From assembly GCA_002409375.1 (NCBI GenBank), contig DHNF01000151.1, forward strand, positions 822 to 18,547: a DNA stretch of 17,726 bases. The letters run 5' to 3'. The notes under the pieces were generated by a model. It had not been told where the DNA came from. It worked only from the letters and a program-made list of their open reading frames with translations, and searched no databases. The stretch is from Ruminococcaceae bacterium UBA5423. GTDB lineage: Bacteria > Bacillota > Clostridia > Oscillospirales > Acutalibacteraceae. Of the stretch, positions 7,643 through 13,230 are shown in pieces (the stretch's first letter is position 1; each line of letters starts with the position of its first letter). The position numbers and the translations under genes are program-made.

Positions 7643-7729
7643 GCGCTCATGGCGGAACTGGCAGACGCGCTAGATTCAGGTTCTAGTCGAGGCAACTCGG
7701 TGGAGGTTCAAGTCCTCTTGGGCGCACCA
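7643..7729 (+). tRNA. tRNA-Leu(CAG)
   Basis: Folds as a complete class II tRNA. Acceptor GCGCTCA (7643-7649) pairs with TGGGCGC (7719-7725), with discriminator A7726 and an encoded CCA (7727-7729). The D arm is GCG/CGC; the anticodon stem CTAGA/TCTAG encloses loop TTCAGGT with anticodon CAG at 7677-7679 (reads CUG). A long variable arm with a GAG...CTC stem follows, then the T arm GGAGG-TTCAAGT-CCTCT. Only intact tRNA in the window. Confidence 0.97.
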
Positions 7730-7732
7730 AAC

Positions 7733-7790
7733 GCACATAATCCGAACCGTTCTACTATCATTCCGATAGGCGAATCGTTCGGATTTGTGC
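7733..7790 (+). terminator. Long hairpin downstream of tRNA-Leu
   Basis: Stem AATCCGAAC (7739-7747) with GTTCGGATT (7777-7785), extended by GCACA/TGTGC (7733-7737 with 7786-7790), and an inner CTATC/GATAG hairpin (7755-7769). It is followed by TATATTTTG. Position and size suggest the tRNA transcript terminator or a processing structure. Confidence 0.6.
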
Positions 7791-7837
7791 TATATTTTGA
7801 CTATCCAAACTTCAACGGTAAAAAGTAATATAAGCGC

Positions 7838-7882
7838 AAAAATAGCGGGAATGGCATATTTTCAGCCATCCCCGCTATTTTT
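7838..7882. terminator. Bidirectional terminator
   Basis: 18-nt arms (7838-7855 with 7865-7882) with one mismatch around a 9-nt loop. The arms begin with AAAAA and end with TTTTT, so both strands read hairpin plus T-run. It separates the tRNA region from the minus-strand mobilisation operon. Confidence 0.85.
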
Positions 7883-7891
7883 CTATGTATA

Positions 7892-7924
7892 AGCGGGAAC
7901 GGCGGTAATGAACGCCGCCCCGCT
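7892..7924 (-). terminator. GC-rich hairpin at the 3' end of the mobilisation operon
   Basis: AGCGGG and GGCG arms pair with CGCC and CCGCT across 7892-7924, only 7 nt beyond the stop of the 58-codon gene on the minus strand. No T-run on that strand; it probably works together with the bidirectional terminator just beyond it. Confidence 0.5.
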
Positions 7925-7931
7925 GTGTTTT

Positions 7932-8108
7932 CTAATTCTTGATAGATTGTTTCTCATTTTGTTTTTCTTCCTGCTCCTGCTTCCACTCTGAAAACTCTTT
8001 TTTACCTTCTTCACTCTCAAAGAATTTCTGTATTTCGGGAAGCAGGCACCGGGCTAAAGCTTCAATTTCATGCCGTGGGATTCCCGTGCCGTAGTCCTTC
8101 TTTTTAAT
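7932..8108 (-). CDS. 58-residue mobile-element protein with apparent AUU start
   Basis: Small acidic/basic helical protein. After the start it reads KKKDYGTGIPRHEIEALARC, and it continues through LLPEIQKFFESEEGKKEF to a Glu/Gln/Lys-rich tail. The frame is clearly protein-like and I recall similar short proteins next to relaxase genes of Firmicute mobile elements, though I cannot confirm this here. There is no ATG, GTG or TTG in frame: a stop (TAA) lies six codons upstream of the codon I take as start, and the only plausible initiation is ATT at 8106-8108, exactly 8 nt from a perfect GGAGG (8117-8121). AUU starts are rare but known (infC). It lies downstream of the relaxase gene on the same strand and just before two terminator hairpins. 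Function unknown; possibly an accessory or regulator of the element. Confidence 0.7.
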   Translation of the reverse strand: MKKKDYGTGIPRHEIEALARCLLPEIQKFFESEEGKKEFSEWKQEQEEKQNEKQSIKN

Positions 8109-8188
8109 GCCGATCGCCTCCGTTTATTCAATTTTCAAGGTGCCATGCCGCGCTTGTGGCGGGATTTGTTCAAATAGATATCACGCTC

Positions 8189-9550
8189 CTATAAGCTCAT
8201 TTCCCAGTCGCGATCGTGGGACTGTTTTTTCTTCTGCCGATTTTTCCGTTCTACCGCCTGATTTTTGGATTCTTTTTCTTTCGGCTGGTCGCTTACAAGA
8301 AGAGCCTCAAGAGCCACAGCAGCCCCGACAACAGCACCGGCAATGCCGCTCCAACCCCGATCCACTTGAGACGCAGCTTGACCGGAGTGTTGTCCCTCGC
8401 TGCTAATGTCTGCTCCAGTCCACTCAGCTTCCTGTCCATCAAAGCCGACAGGCTGTTCCTCTGCTGTTCCCCCTGATTCTGAAAGTCCCGGCGCAAGCTG
8501 CTCTCGCACGCTCTGACGGCTTCTGTGTGGGCGCTCATGGCCGTTTTCACTGTGGGCATGATCTGTGTCGCCCAATCTTCCCATGTGGGCAGGTGCGCGA
8601 CTCTCTCCTGCATAGGCGCTTGGTGCTTGGCTACTTCGGTGATCATTCGCACCAGTGTGTTCAAGACCTCCGGGGGGATTCCGTAAAACGGCAGTTTCAG
8701 ATTGTATTCTTCCATCAGGTTTTCCGGCTGCATCAGCGGTTTGTCCAGCTTGTTCAAGGTTTTGAGTCTGTCTAAACTCATAGAACTGTTCCATCCTCTC
8801 CTTTAAATATTTTTCTTCATGGAGACGGTTGTCTCGGCATTTCTGACCTTCCGGGGCGGTGTAGGTGATATATTTGTAACGGTCAATCCATTTCACACCG
8901 TAGCCCATCTTCTCCATATTGGCGATAAAATCAGCCTTTGTGCTGCTTGACTCCATAGCCATATCAATGGCATTCATTAACTTGAATTTCCAGCTGTTCC
9001 CCCGTTCTGCCGCCCGGTATTCCCGTGTGTTCATTCCCGCGACAGGTATTTCTTTTTGATAGGTTTTCAATACTTCCAGCCCGTGCGCCTTGCATATCTC
9101 ATCCGACCGCTGCCTAAGCTGATTGAAATTTCGTTCACTGAATTGAATTTTCAGCCCGGTTTCGGCATTTACGGAATTGACGATCAGGTGATTGTGCCAG
9201 TGATCCGCGTCAATGTGTGTGGCAACAACTACTTCAAATCCCTTGAAATATTCCGCAAGCTCCATGCCCATTTGGTGTATCTCCTTGGGGCTGGTAGCTT
9301 CGCCCGGCTTGAAACTCTGAACAAAGTGCTTATAGAACACGCCGCTGTCTTTACCGTACTGGATTTTCGTTGCCATAAATTCTTTGAACGCTGTTTCGGC
9401 TACGCAGTTCTGACCGCTGATTAAACGGTATTTCTGATCGGTTTCCATATCATGGAACATAGTCTTTTTCTCCTGTATTACATAAGCGATCACTTTTCCC
9501 GTGGCGGTTTTACTCTGTGTTTTCGCTTTGATAGCGGAAACCACAGCCAT
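8189..9550 (-). CDS. mobA: MOB_P-type relaxase / mobilisation protein
   Basis: 453-residue conjugative relaxase that would nick one strand at oriT and pilot it into a recipient. The N-terminal ~255 residues are the relaxase domain (Relaxase/VirD2 family). The putative catalytic Tyr is Tyr23 in KVIAYVIQ, and the metal-binding histidine motif is THIDADHWHNH at residues 111-121, with the ADHWHNH core typical of the family. The C-terminal half (about 257-440) is low-complexity, rich in Gln, Gly, Ser, Ala and Glu, and is the stretch that also encodes another protein in a different frame; the end is highly basic. ATG 9550 follows GGGGTGA 5 nt away, and that TGA is the mobC stop, so translation is coupled. 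No type IV coupling protein or integrase is nearby, so it would be mobilised by another element. Confidence 0.93.
   Translation of the reverse strand: MAVVSAIKAKTQSKTATGKVIAYVIQEKKTMFHDMETDQKYRLISGQNCVAETAFKEFMATKIQYGKDSGVFYKHFVQSFKPGEATSPKEIHQMGMELAEYFKGFEVVVATHIDADHWHNHLIVNSVNAETGLKIQFSERNFNQLRQRSDEICKAHGLEVLKTYQKEIPVAGMNTREYRAAERGNSWKFKLMNAIDMAMESSSTKADFIANMEKMGYGVKWIDRYKYITYTAPEGQKCRDNRLHEEKYLKERMEQFYEFRQTQNLEQAGQTADAAGKPDGRIQSETAVLRNPPGGLEHTGANDHRSSQAPSAYAGESRAPAHMGRLGDTDHAHSENGHERPHRSRQSVREQLAPGLSESGGTAEEQPVGFDGQEAEWTGADISSEGQHSGQAASQVDRGWSGIAGAVVGAAVALEALLVSDQPKEKESKNQAVERKNRQKKKQSHDRDWEMSL
8293..8781 (-). CDS. Gene nested out of frame in the relaxase gene; MobB-like membrane protein
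   Basis: 162-residue protein fully contained in the C-terminal half of the relaxase gene, in another frame of the same strand. It looks like a real protein: amphipathic charged segments (SLDRLKTLNKLDKPLMQPEN), a coiled-coil-like middle (about residues 80-130), and a single C-terminal membrane anchor (WIGVGAALPVLLSGLLWLLRL, last ~23 residues). In contrast the overlapping relaxase frame is low-complexity here, as often happens when one frame is constrained by another. ATG 8781 is preceded by GGAGAGGATGG. In plasmid RSF1010, MobB is likewise encoded inside mobA in another frame and is membrane associated; the similarity claimed is of position and topology, not sequence. A role in relaxosome-membrane contact is inferred. 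Confidence 0.72.
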   Translation of the reverse strand: MSLDRLKTLNKLDKPLMQPENLMEEYNLKLPFYGIPPEVLNTLVRMITEVAKHQAPMQERVAHLPTWEDWATQIMPTVKTAMSAHTEAVRACESSLRRDFQNQGEQQRNSLSALMDRKLSGLEQTLAARDNTPVKLRLKWIGVGAALPVLLSGLLWLLRLFL

Positions 9551-9554
9551 GAAG

Positions 9555-9842
9555 TCACCCCGCTTTCAAGCCCGTGATAGATTCCACAAGCACACCGAAT
9601 TGCTGTTTGATCTCTGCGAGTTCCACCGCTTGCAGCTTTCCCATATTGCAAAGGACGGTTAGCTGATTGAGGTTTCTGCCGATCGCTTTCAGCTCCGACA
9701 GGGAATTTTCCAGTTCCTCGACAATGACGATTTCCTTGCCGAGCGCGCAGGACAGAATGAATGCGGACATACTTAATTTCGCTTTTTCGGCTCTGCTGTG
9801 GATTCGTAAATAATCCGATTCACTGAGCCGAAAACAGAACAT
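9555..9842 (-). CDS. mobC: Relaxosome accessory protein MobC
   Basis: About 95 residues, MobC family. The N-terminal MFCFRLSESDYLRIHSRAEK is a ribbon-helix-helix DNA-binding segment, SMSAFILSCALGKEI the following helices, and LKAIGRNLNQLTVLCNMGK the family's C-terminal signature (GxNLNQL). MobC binds oriT and helps the relaxase open the nick region. Its stop is 4 nt from the relaxase start. The start is uncertain: ATG 9842 lies about 26 nt from the only good ribosome binding site (GGGAG). Six more in-frame codons (ending TNKSK before the Met), which fit a MobC N-terminus, are open up to a TGA at 9864-9866 but contain only CTT or ACG at the expected spacing. Confidence 0.9.
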   Translation of the reverse strand: MFCFRLSESDYLRIHSRAEKAKLSMSAFILSCALGKEIVIVEELENSLSELKAIGRNLNQLTVLCNMGKLQAVELAEIKQQFGVLVESITGLKAG

Positions 9843-9900
9843 TTTGGATTTGTTCGTAAGTTCTCACTCCCTTCTATATCGTGTTTAAGTGGGGGGATTG

Positions 9901-10183
9901 CAAAGGGGGAAGCCCCTTTGCGGGAACGCGGTTCTCTCCCGCGTTCCGGGGGTTCGGGGGCAGCGCCACCGACAAGCTGTTTGTATATACACGCCGCCAG
10001 AGGGCGGGGCGTATATACAAACAATATGCTTGCCTACCTCCGCAGAGGTAGTATACTGCCGCAAAATTCGAGCGTTCTTTTTAACCCGCCCATTCTCCTG
10101 CGGCAGTATAATCAATCCGCAGGATTGATCCAAAACGTCCGCCCCGCGACAGCGGGATAATACGTTCATTCTGCGGACGTTTT
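9901..10183. repeat. Cluster of inverted repeats upstream of mobC (candidate oriT/control region)
   Basis: At least seven separate dyads follow one another: CAAAGGGG/CCCCTTTG (9901-9920); GGAACGCGG/CCGCGTTCC (9923-9947); GTTTGTATATAC with a GC core and its complement (9979-10022); CTACCTC/GAGGTAG (10034-10051); TATACTGCCGCA/TGCGGCAGTATA (10052-10063 with 10099-10110); ATCAATCC/GGATTGAT (10111-10129); AAAACGTCCGC/GCGGACGTTTT (10132-10142 with 10173-10183) enclosing CCCGC/GCGGG (10143-10156). The location immediately before mobC-mobA is where oriT normally lies. I could not pin a nic site with confidence; CTCCTGC near 10096-10102 faintly resembles the P-type nic core. The frames open across this region look like by-products of the repeats. 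Confidence 0.7.
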
Positions 10184-10202
10184 TAACACAGGCATAAAAC
10201 AG

Positions 10203-10232
10203 TTGCATATTTCGGCGGATTTATGCTATACT
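10203..10232 (+). promoter_or_regulatory. Promoter of the putative small RNA
   Basis: TTGCAT (10203-10208), 18-nt spacer, TATACT (10227-10232). Transcription would begin near 10239, just ahead of the long hairpin at 10251-10335. Confidence 0.6.
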
Positions 10233-10238
10233 TTAGTC

Positions 10239-10342
10239 AATACATTTTTTGAAAGTGACCGCTGTTATCTCAAACGGAATAAATTGTGCAAAATTTATTC
10301 CGTTGCAAAGAGATATACATATATCGGTCATTTTTCTTTTTT
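10239..10342 (+). ncRNA. Putative ~100-nt structured small RNA with its own terminator
   Basis: One long, mostly paired hairpin is built from three nested stems: TGACCG (10256-10261) with CGGTCA (10325-10330); TATCTC (10266-10271) with GAGATA (10310-10315); and a perfect 13-bp AACGGAATAAATT (10273-10285) with AATTTATTCCGTT (10292-10304) around a GTGCAA loop. It is followed directly by TTTTTCTTTTTT. With the promoter at 10203-10232 this forms a complete promoter-hairpin-terminator unit and no open frame follows it closely. It could be an independent RNA (for example controlling transfer or copy number) or the attenuator of a gene that has been lost. It matches no RNA family I can recognise. 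Confidence 0.5.
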
Positions 10343-10586
10343 GCTGGAAATAGAAACACCACTCCCTTGCTTTCTTTTTCTGCTGTTCCACACATACACC
10401 TGTTACGTTCCCTGCGCCGTTTCCCGCCGCGTATTCCCCAGTCCGCAGGTATCAGCCGTTTCCGGCTGGCTCGCTCTCACCCGAAGGCAGTCATGGCGTA
10501 GCTGTTTGCGATCTTCTTGTATCCCTCACAGGTATATGCTATTCTGTTTTGAATCCTTTCTCTATCACGCTCCTCACTTAGCTATT
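10343..10586. other. Intergenic stretch without a recognisable gene
   Basis: About 240 nt of mixed composition. The + strand frame through it reads as Cys/Phe/His/Arg-rich nonsense with no start signal. On the minus strand a frame at 10487-10578 reads plausibly (ERIQNRIAYTCEGYKKIANS) but has no start codon, and may be the tail of a deleted gene. I assign nothing here. Confidence 0.4.
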
Positions 10587-10618
10587 TAGAAAACAAATAA
10601 TATATTATCTGTTTTCTA
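10587..10618. promoter_or_regulatory. 32-bp palindrome upstream of the DUF6076-like gene
   Basis: TAGAAAACA and TGTTTTCTA flank an AT-rich core with TAATATATTA on the same axis; the whole 32 bp is symmetric with one mismatched pair. It ends 20 nt before the -35 box at 10639, a typical place for a regulator site. No T-run, so a terminator is unlikely. Confidence 0.5.
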
Positions 10619-10638
10619 TTTTTTATTATAATAAGCTC

Positions 10639-10667
10639 TTGATTTCTTGTCAATACTTTTGTATAAT
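10639..10667 (+). promoter_or_regulatory. Promoter of the DUF6076-like gene
   Basis: TTGATT (10639-10644), 17-nt spacer, TATAAT (10662-10667); the start codon follows 43 nt later. Confidence 0.75.
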
Positions 10668-10709
10668 GGATTCACAGAATATTCATTTTCTAAAAATAAG
10701 GTGAGAAAA

Positions 10710-11675
10710 ATGAGCTTTGACTTTAAGGTTTATGTGACCGGCGGCAGGGAGTTTTTTATTTGGGAGTGCGATACAGCTTTCTACACCACGAAAAGGGCAA
10801 TAAAAAAAGACTTTGAACTTTCCCAAAGTCTGCTTGATCTATTGTATATGAACATGGACGATTATTTTGATATCTTTAACCGAATGGGGAAAGATGTACA
10901 AAGCTTGGGCGGCGGGGGCGATACCGCCAGAGAAATACCGCCCTCACTGAAAAGAGATTTTGATAACCTCGCAAGCAAGCATGTTTATTTTGAGCTTTTG
11001 CGTTTGGATTGGTTTGACCGTTTTGGCCGCTACGCAAGGGGAGAATCCATCACATTCAGATACAAAGACTTAACCCATATTCCCATGAACATCATTACAT
11101 TTCAGCACGGGATGAGAGCCATTTTTTCAAAGGTGTTGGACGTGCTGTCACCCGACAAGCCTGTTCAAAAGAAAATGGCGAATCTTTATGAAGATAAATA
11201 CGCCAGAGTAAACGACAGGTTTGATTTTAAGCCGATATCCACAAGCTTTGAACGTGTTGACAGTAATACCTTTGCCGAAGTGTTATATCCGAAAACAATC
11301 GGTGACATTGTGGATTTCTTTTTGCGCGAAATTATCAAGCGGGAATTGACCTTTAAGCAATGCCGAAGTTGCGGCAAATACTTCCCCGCCATAACCGCGC
11401 ACGGCAATTCGGAGTATTGCAGCCGCCTGTTTAAGGATACCGGAAAGACCTGTAAAGAGATCGGCTCGGCAAAGATGTATCAGGCAAAGGTTGAAAACAG
11501 CCCGGCGTTTCAGGCGTATAACAGGGCTTACAAAACCCATTTTGCAAGGATAAAATACAAGAAGATGACAAAAGAGGATTTTCAGGCTTGGGCGGAGCTT
11601 GCCCGCAAGTTCCGTGATGATACAACGGCAGGGAAAATGACGTTACAGGAGTATGAAGATTGGCTGAAAAGGTAA
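10710..11675 (+). CDS. DUF6076-like protein with C-terminal Cys motif
   Basis: 321-residue cytoplasmic protein of unknown function. The N-terminal ~200 residues are helical and charged. At residues 216-249 is a Cys motif, C-R-S-C-G-K-Y-F...Y-C-S...K-T-C (Cys218, 221, 237, 248), that looks like a treble-clef or CGNR-type zinc site. It is followed by a Lys/Arg-rich helical tail with repeated Tyr/Phe (NRAYKTHFARIKYKKM). I associate this layout with DUF6076 proteins of Clostridia, from memory and not checked. ATG 10710 is chosen because AAGGTGAG (10698-10704) lies 5 nt before it, although the frame is open 21 codons upstream. It is transcribed away from the mobilisation operon from its own promoter. 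Nucleic-acid binding is inferred only from the zinc-like motif. Confidence 0.85.
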   Translation: MSFDFKVYVTGGREFFIWECDTAFYTTKRAIKKDFELSQSLLDLLYMNMDDYFDIFNRMGKDVQSLGGGGDTAREIPPSLKRDFDNLASKHVYFELLRLDWFDRFGRYARGESITFRYKDLTHIPMNIITFQHGMRAIFSKVLDVLSPDKPVQKKMANLYEDKYARVNDRFDFKPISTSFERVDSNTFAEVLYPKTIGDIVDFFLREIIKRELTFKQCRSCGKYFPAITAHGNSEYCSRLFKDTGKTCKEIGSAKMYQAKVENSPAFQAYNRAYKTHFARIKYKKMTKEDFQAWAELARKFRDDTTAGKMTLQEYEDWLKR

Positions 11676-11745
11676 GCAGTTTTTCCGTTTGCCGTCACCA
11701 ATTAAGTTTTGACGATTGAAACTTTTCATAAGAAGATAATTTTCA

Positions 11746-11774
11746 TTGAAAAATGGTATAAACTGTTATATAAT
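11746..11774 (+). promoter_or_regulatory. Promoter of the PadR-HAAS-export locus
   Basis: TTGAAA (11746-11751), 17-nt spacer, TATAAT (11769-11774), 43 nt upstream of the PadR-like start. Confidence 0.75.
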
Positions 11775-11780
11775 AAAAAT

Positions 11781-11797
11781 TAAGCATTTGTTGCTTA
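11781..11797. promoter_or_regulatory. Candidate PadR operator
   Basis: TAAGCA (11781-11786) and TGCTTA (11792-11797), inverted around 5 nt, overlapping the expected transcription start. Suits autorepression by the PadR-like protein encoded next; inferred from position only. Confidence 0.4.
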
Positions 11798-11817
11798 TAT
11801 GATAATAGGAGAATAGT

Positions 11818-12165
11818 ATGGAGGGCGCATTAACAGATAAACTCAAGAAGGCTTTAATGGAAATGCTTTTTCTAGCATTTCTAGAAAAAGAAGCGCGCCC
11901 TATTCTTGAAATACGCGATTTATTAGATGAAAAAAGCAATGGTATTTGTAAGATTCAATTTCCATATGCTATTGTCTATAGGATGGTAGATGCTGGATAT
12001 ATACGTGAGATTGGAAAAGCGAAAGCGGAAACAAGAAAAAAGAATTATATTGATATAACCGATGAGGGTAAAAAATATTTAGCAGAATTAAAGAATGAAT
12101 ATAACGAGTTCATCAGCGGGGTAACAATGATTCTTGATTATCTCTTAACTGATTCGAAGGAGTAA
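11818..12165 (+). CDS. PadR-like transcriptional repressor
   Basis: 115-residue winged-helix protein of the PadR type. Helix 1 is LTDKLKKALMEMLFLAFL, followed by the HTH in ILEIRDLLDEKSNG...FPYAIVYRMVDAGYIREI and the wing ending KNYIDITDEGKKYLAEL, then a single C-terminal dimerisation helix (about residues 87-112). Such regulators respond to envelope or antibiotic stress or to small effectors and repress their own operon. The start at 11818 has AGGAG 6 nt upstream. Only 4 nt separate it from the next gene, a HAAS-like protein; PadR-HAAS pairing is a recurrent Firmicute arrangement in which the membrane partner is thought to modulate the regulator. It heads the export locus and is its most likely regulator. 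Confidence 0.88.
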   Translation: MEGALTDKLKKALMEMLFLAFLEKEARPILEIRDLLDEKSNGICKIQFPYAIVYRMVDAGYIREIGKAKAETRKKNYIDITDEGKKYLAELKNEYNEFISGVTMILDYLLTDSKE

Positions 12166-12169
12166 TTTT

Positions 12170-12529
12170 ATGGAGATAAGACGCTATATAAAGGATGTAT
12201 CCAAATATCTTAAATGCTCCAAGGCAAGTCGTCGAAAATGTCTTAGGAGTCTGAGTAAAGCTATCAATGCCTTGCAAGATAAGGGCGCGGTTACATATGA
12301 ATTATGTGTAAAAGAATACGGCCCTCCTGAAAAGGTTGCAGAGGAATATCTAAGCCAACTCACAAAAAAAGAATTACAGCGGTTTAAGAAGAAACATGCT
12401 GTATTGATTGCAGTTGTTGTTTGTATCCTGATTGCTTTTTTGATAGCAATTTATATGGATATGTCTAGCGAGCGCCCAGGCGTAATAAAAGATACTGGAC
12501 AATTCGAGGAAACCAGCGAGTTGATTTAG
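12170..12529 (+). CDS. HAAS-like single-pass membrane protein
   Basis: 119 residues. The first ~65 form a HAAS-like (DUF1700-type) helical domain, MEIRRYIKDVSKYLKCSKAS through VKEYGPPEKVAEEYLSQL, where the G-P-P-E-K-V-A-E-E-Y segment matches the family's 'G-dP-eeiAkey' turn. One transmembrane helix follows (about residues 77-97, AVLIAVVVCILIAFLIAIYM) and a short polar extracytoplasmic tail. AAGGAG lies just before the start, overlapping the PadR stop. Most likely it works with the PadR-like regulator, linking membrane state to expression of the downstream secretion genes. Cytoplasmic N-terminus and extracellular C-terminus are inferred from the basic residues before the helix. Confidence 0.8.
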   Translation: MEIRRYIKDVSKYLKCSKASRRKCLRSLSKAINALQDKGAVTYELCVKEYGPPEKVAEEYLSQLTKKELQRFKKKHAVLIAVVVCILIAFLIAIYMDMSSERPGVIKDTGQFEETSELI

Positions 12530-12556
12530 TAAAACCAAAATATATTGGAGGTCACT

Positions 12557-13060
12557 ATGAGAAAATTATTTATCATTATGCTAACACTTACCATGGCGAT
12601 TGGATTTAATGCAATGTCAGTCTCTGCAGAGGTTATCTATGGGAATGTAGAAGCAATGGATATTCTGGACGGTAAAATAACTTTTGACGATGGTAGCTAT
12701 CTGATTACAGAAACATTGGATGATCAGACAATGAGTGTTCAGGCGGTAAGCACAAAAACATATTCAAGGATTATGACCTATTACAATTCATCTGATGTTG
12801 CCCAATGCGCTTTAAAAGTAACCGGTACATTTGAAATTAATTATGGGATTAGTGTAAAATGTACCAATGTTACTGCTACGGATTATGTCTATGATAGTTC
12901 ATGGAAGGTTGAAGATATAACAACATCAAGAACTACTACCGCTGGAGCTACAGCATCAGCCACGGCTAACGGAAGATTTGTAAAACGGCTGCTTTTTATA
13001 GTCACAAACAATATTCCTGTTACAATCACGGTTAGTTGTGATAAAAACGGCAATTATTAA
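12557..13060 (+). CDS. Small secreted protein A, unknown function
   Basis: 167-residue protein with a clear Sec signal peptide (MRKLFIIMLTLTMAIGFNAM, cleavage expected after SVSA at residue 24). The mature part is about 143 residues, rich in Thr, Ser, Val and Tyr, with alternating hydrophobic residues that suggest a beta-sandwich, and has three cysteines. No catalytic motif is seen. ATG 12557 is chosen because GGAGG is at 12547-12551; the frame is open 4 codons earlier but begins on the ribosome binding site itself. It is the third gene after PadR and HAAS with a 27-nt gap, and is closed by a strong terminator, so it belongs to the regulator's transcript. Candidate bacteriocin-like effector, surface protein or partner of the second secreted protein; nothing in the sequence decides between them. 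Confidence 0.8.
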   Translation: MRKLFIIMLTLTMAIGFNAMSVSAEVIYGNVEAMDILDGKITFDDGSYLITETLDDQTMSVQAVSTKTYSRIMTYYNSSDVAQCALKVTGTFEINYGISVKCTNVTATDYVYDSSWKVEDITTSRTTTAGATASATANGRFVKRLLFIVTNNIPVTITVSCDKNGNY

Positions 13061-13091
13061 TTAGTTTCTTATTTGGGTACTTCGCTAGAAC

Positions 13092-13124
13092 AAAAAAGCC
13101 GTATTAGAATGATACGGCTTTTTT
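13092..13124 (+). terminator. Strong intrinsic terminator
   Basis: 13-bp perfect stem (13092-13104 with 13112-13124, GCCGTAT/ATACGGC core with A6/T6 flanks), 7-nt loop, followed by GTTTTTATT. Ends the padR-HAAS-secreted protein A transcript. Confidence 0.92.
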
Positions 13125-13148
13125 GTTTTTATTAAAAATTATTTTTCA

Positions 13149-13177
13149 TTGACAAATAATCGAATATATGATACCAT
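13149..13177 (+). promoter_or_regulatory. Promoter of secreted protein B and the ABC genes
   Basis: Perfect -35 TTGACA (13149-13154), 17-nt spacer, TACCAT (13172-13177). The leader that follows, about 180 nt, contains the palindrome at 13231-13265. The 302-nt gap 13061-13362 holds the terminator, this promoter and the leader; no gene seen. Confidence 0.7.
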
Positions 13178-13230
13178 TATTATGAAAAATATGCAGGACA
13201 AGTAAGGGCTGATTCCAATGATTTAAGAAC

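Noticed and set aside
8144..8181. Twelve-codon frame on the minus strand (TTG start, AGGAG upstream) between the relaxase stop and the 58-codon gene
   Set aside because: Too short to judge, TTG start with long spacing from the ribosome binding site, and no recognised leader-peptide context.
9901..10183. Possible CRISPR array because of the dense repeats
   Set aside because: The repeats are individual inverted repeats of different sequence, not direct repeats with equal spacers, and there are no cas genes.
9885..10208. Several overlapping frames on both strands in the palindrome cluster
   Set aside because: They mirror each other because of the inverted repeats and have no initiation signals; no plausible protein.
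10203..10589. 128-codon frame on the + strand across the small-RNA region
   Set aside because: Composition rich in Cys, Phe, His, Arg and Ser with no domain or ribosome binding site; it runs through the long hairpin and is best explained as chance.
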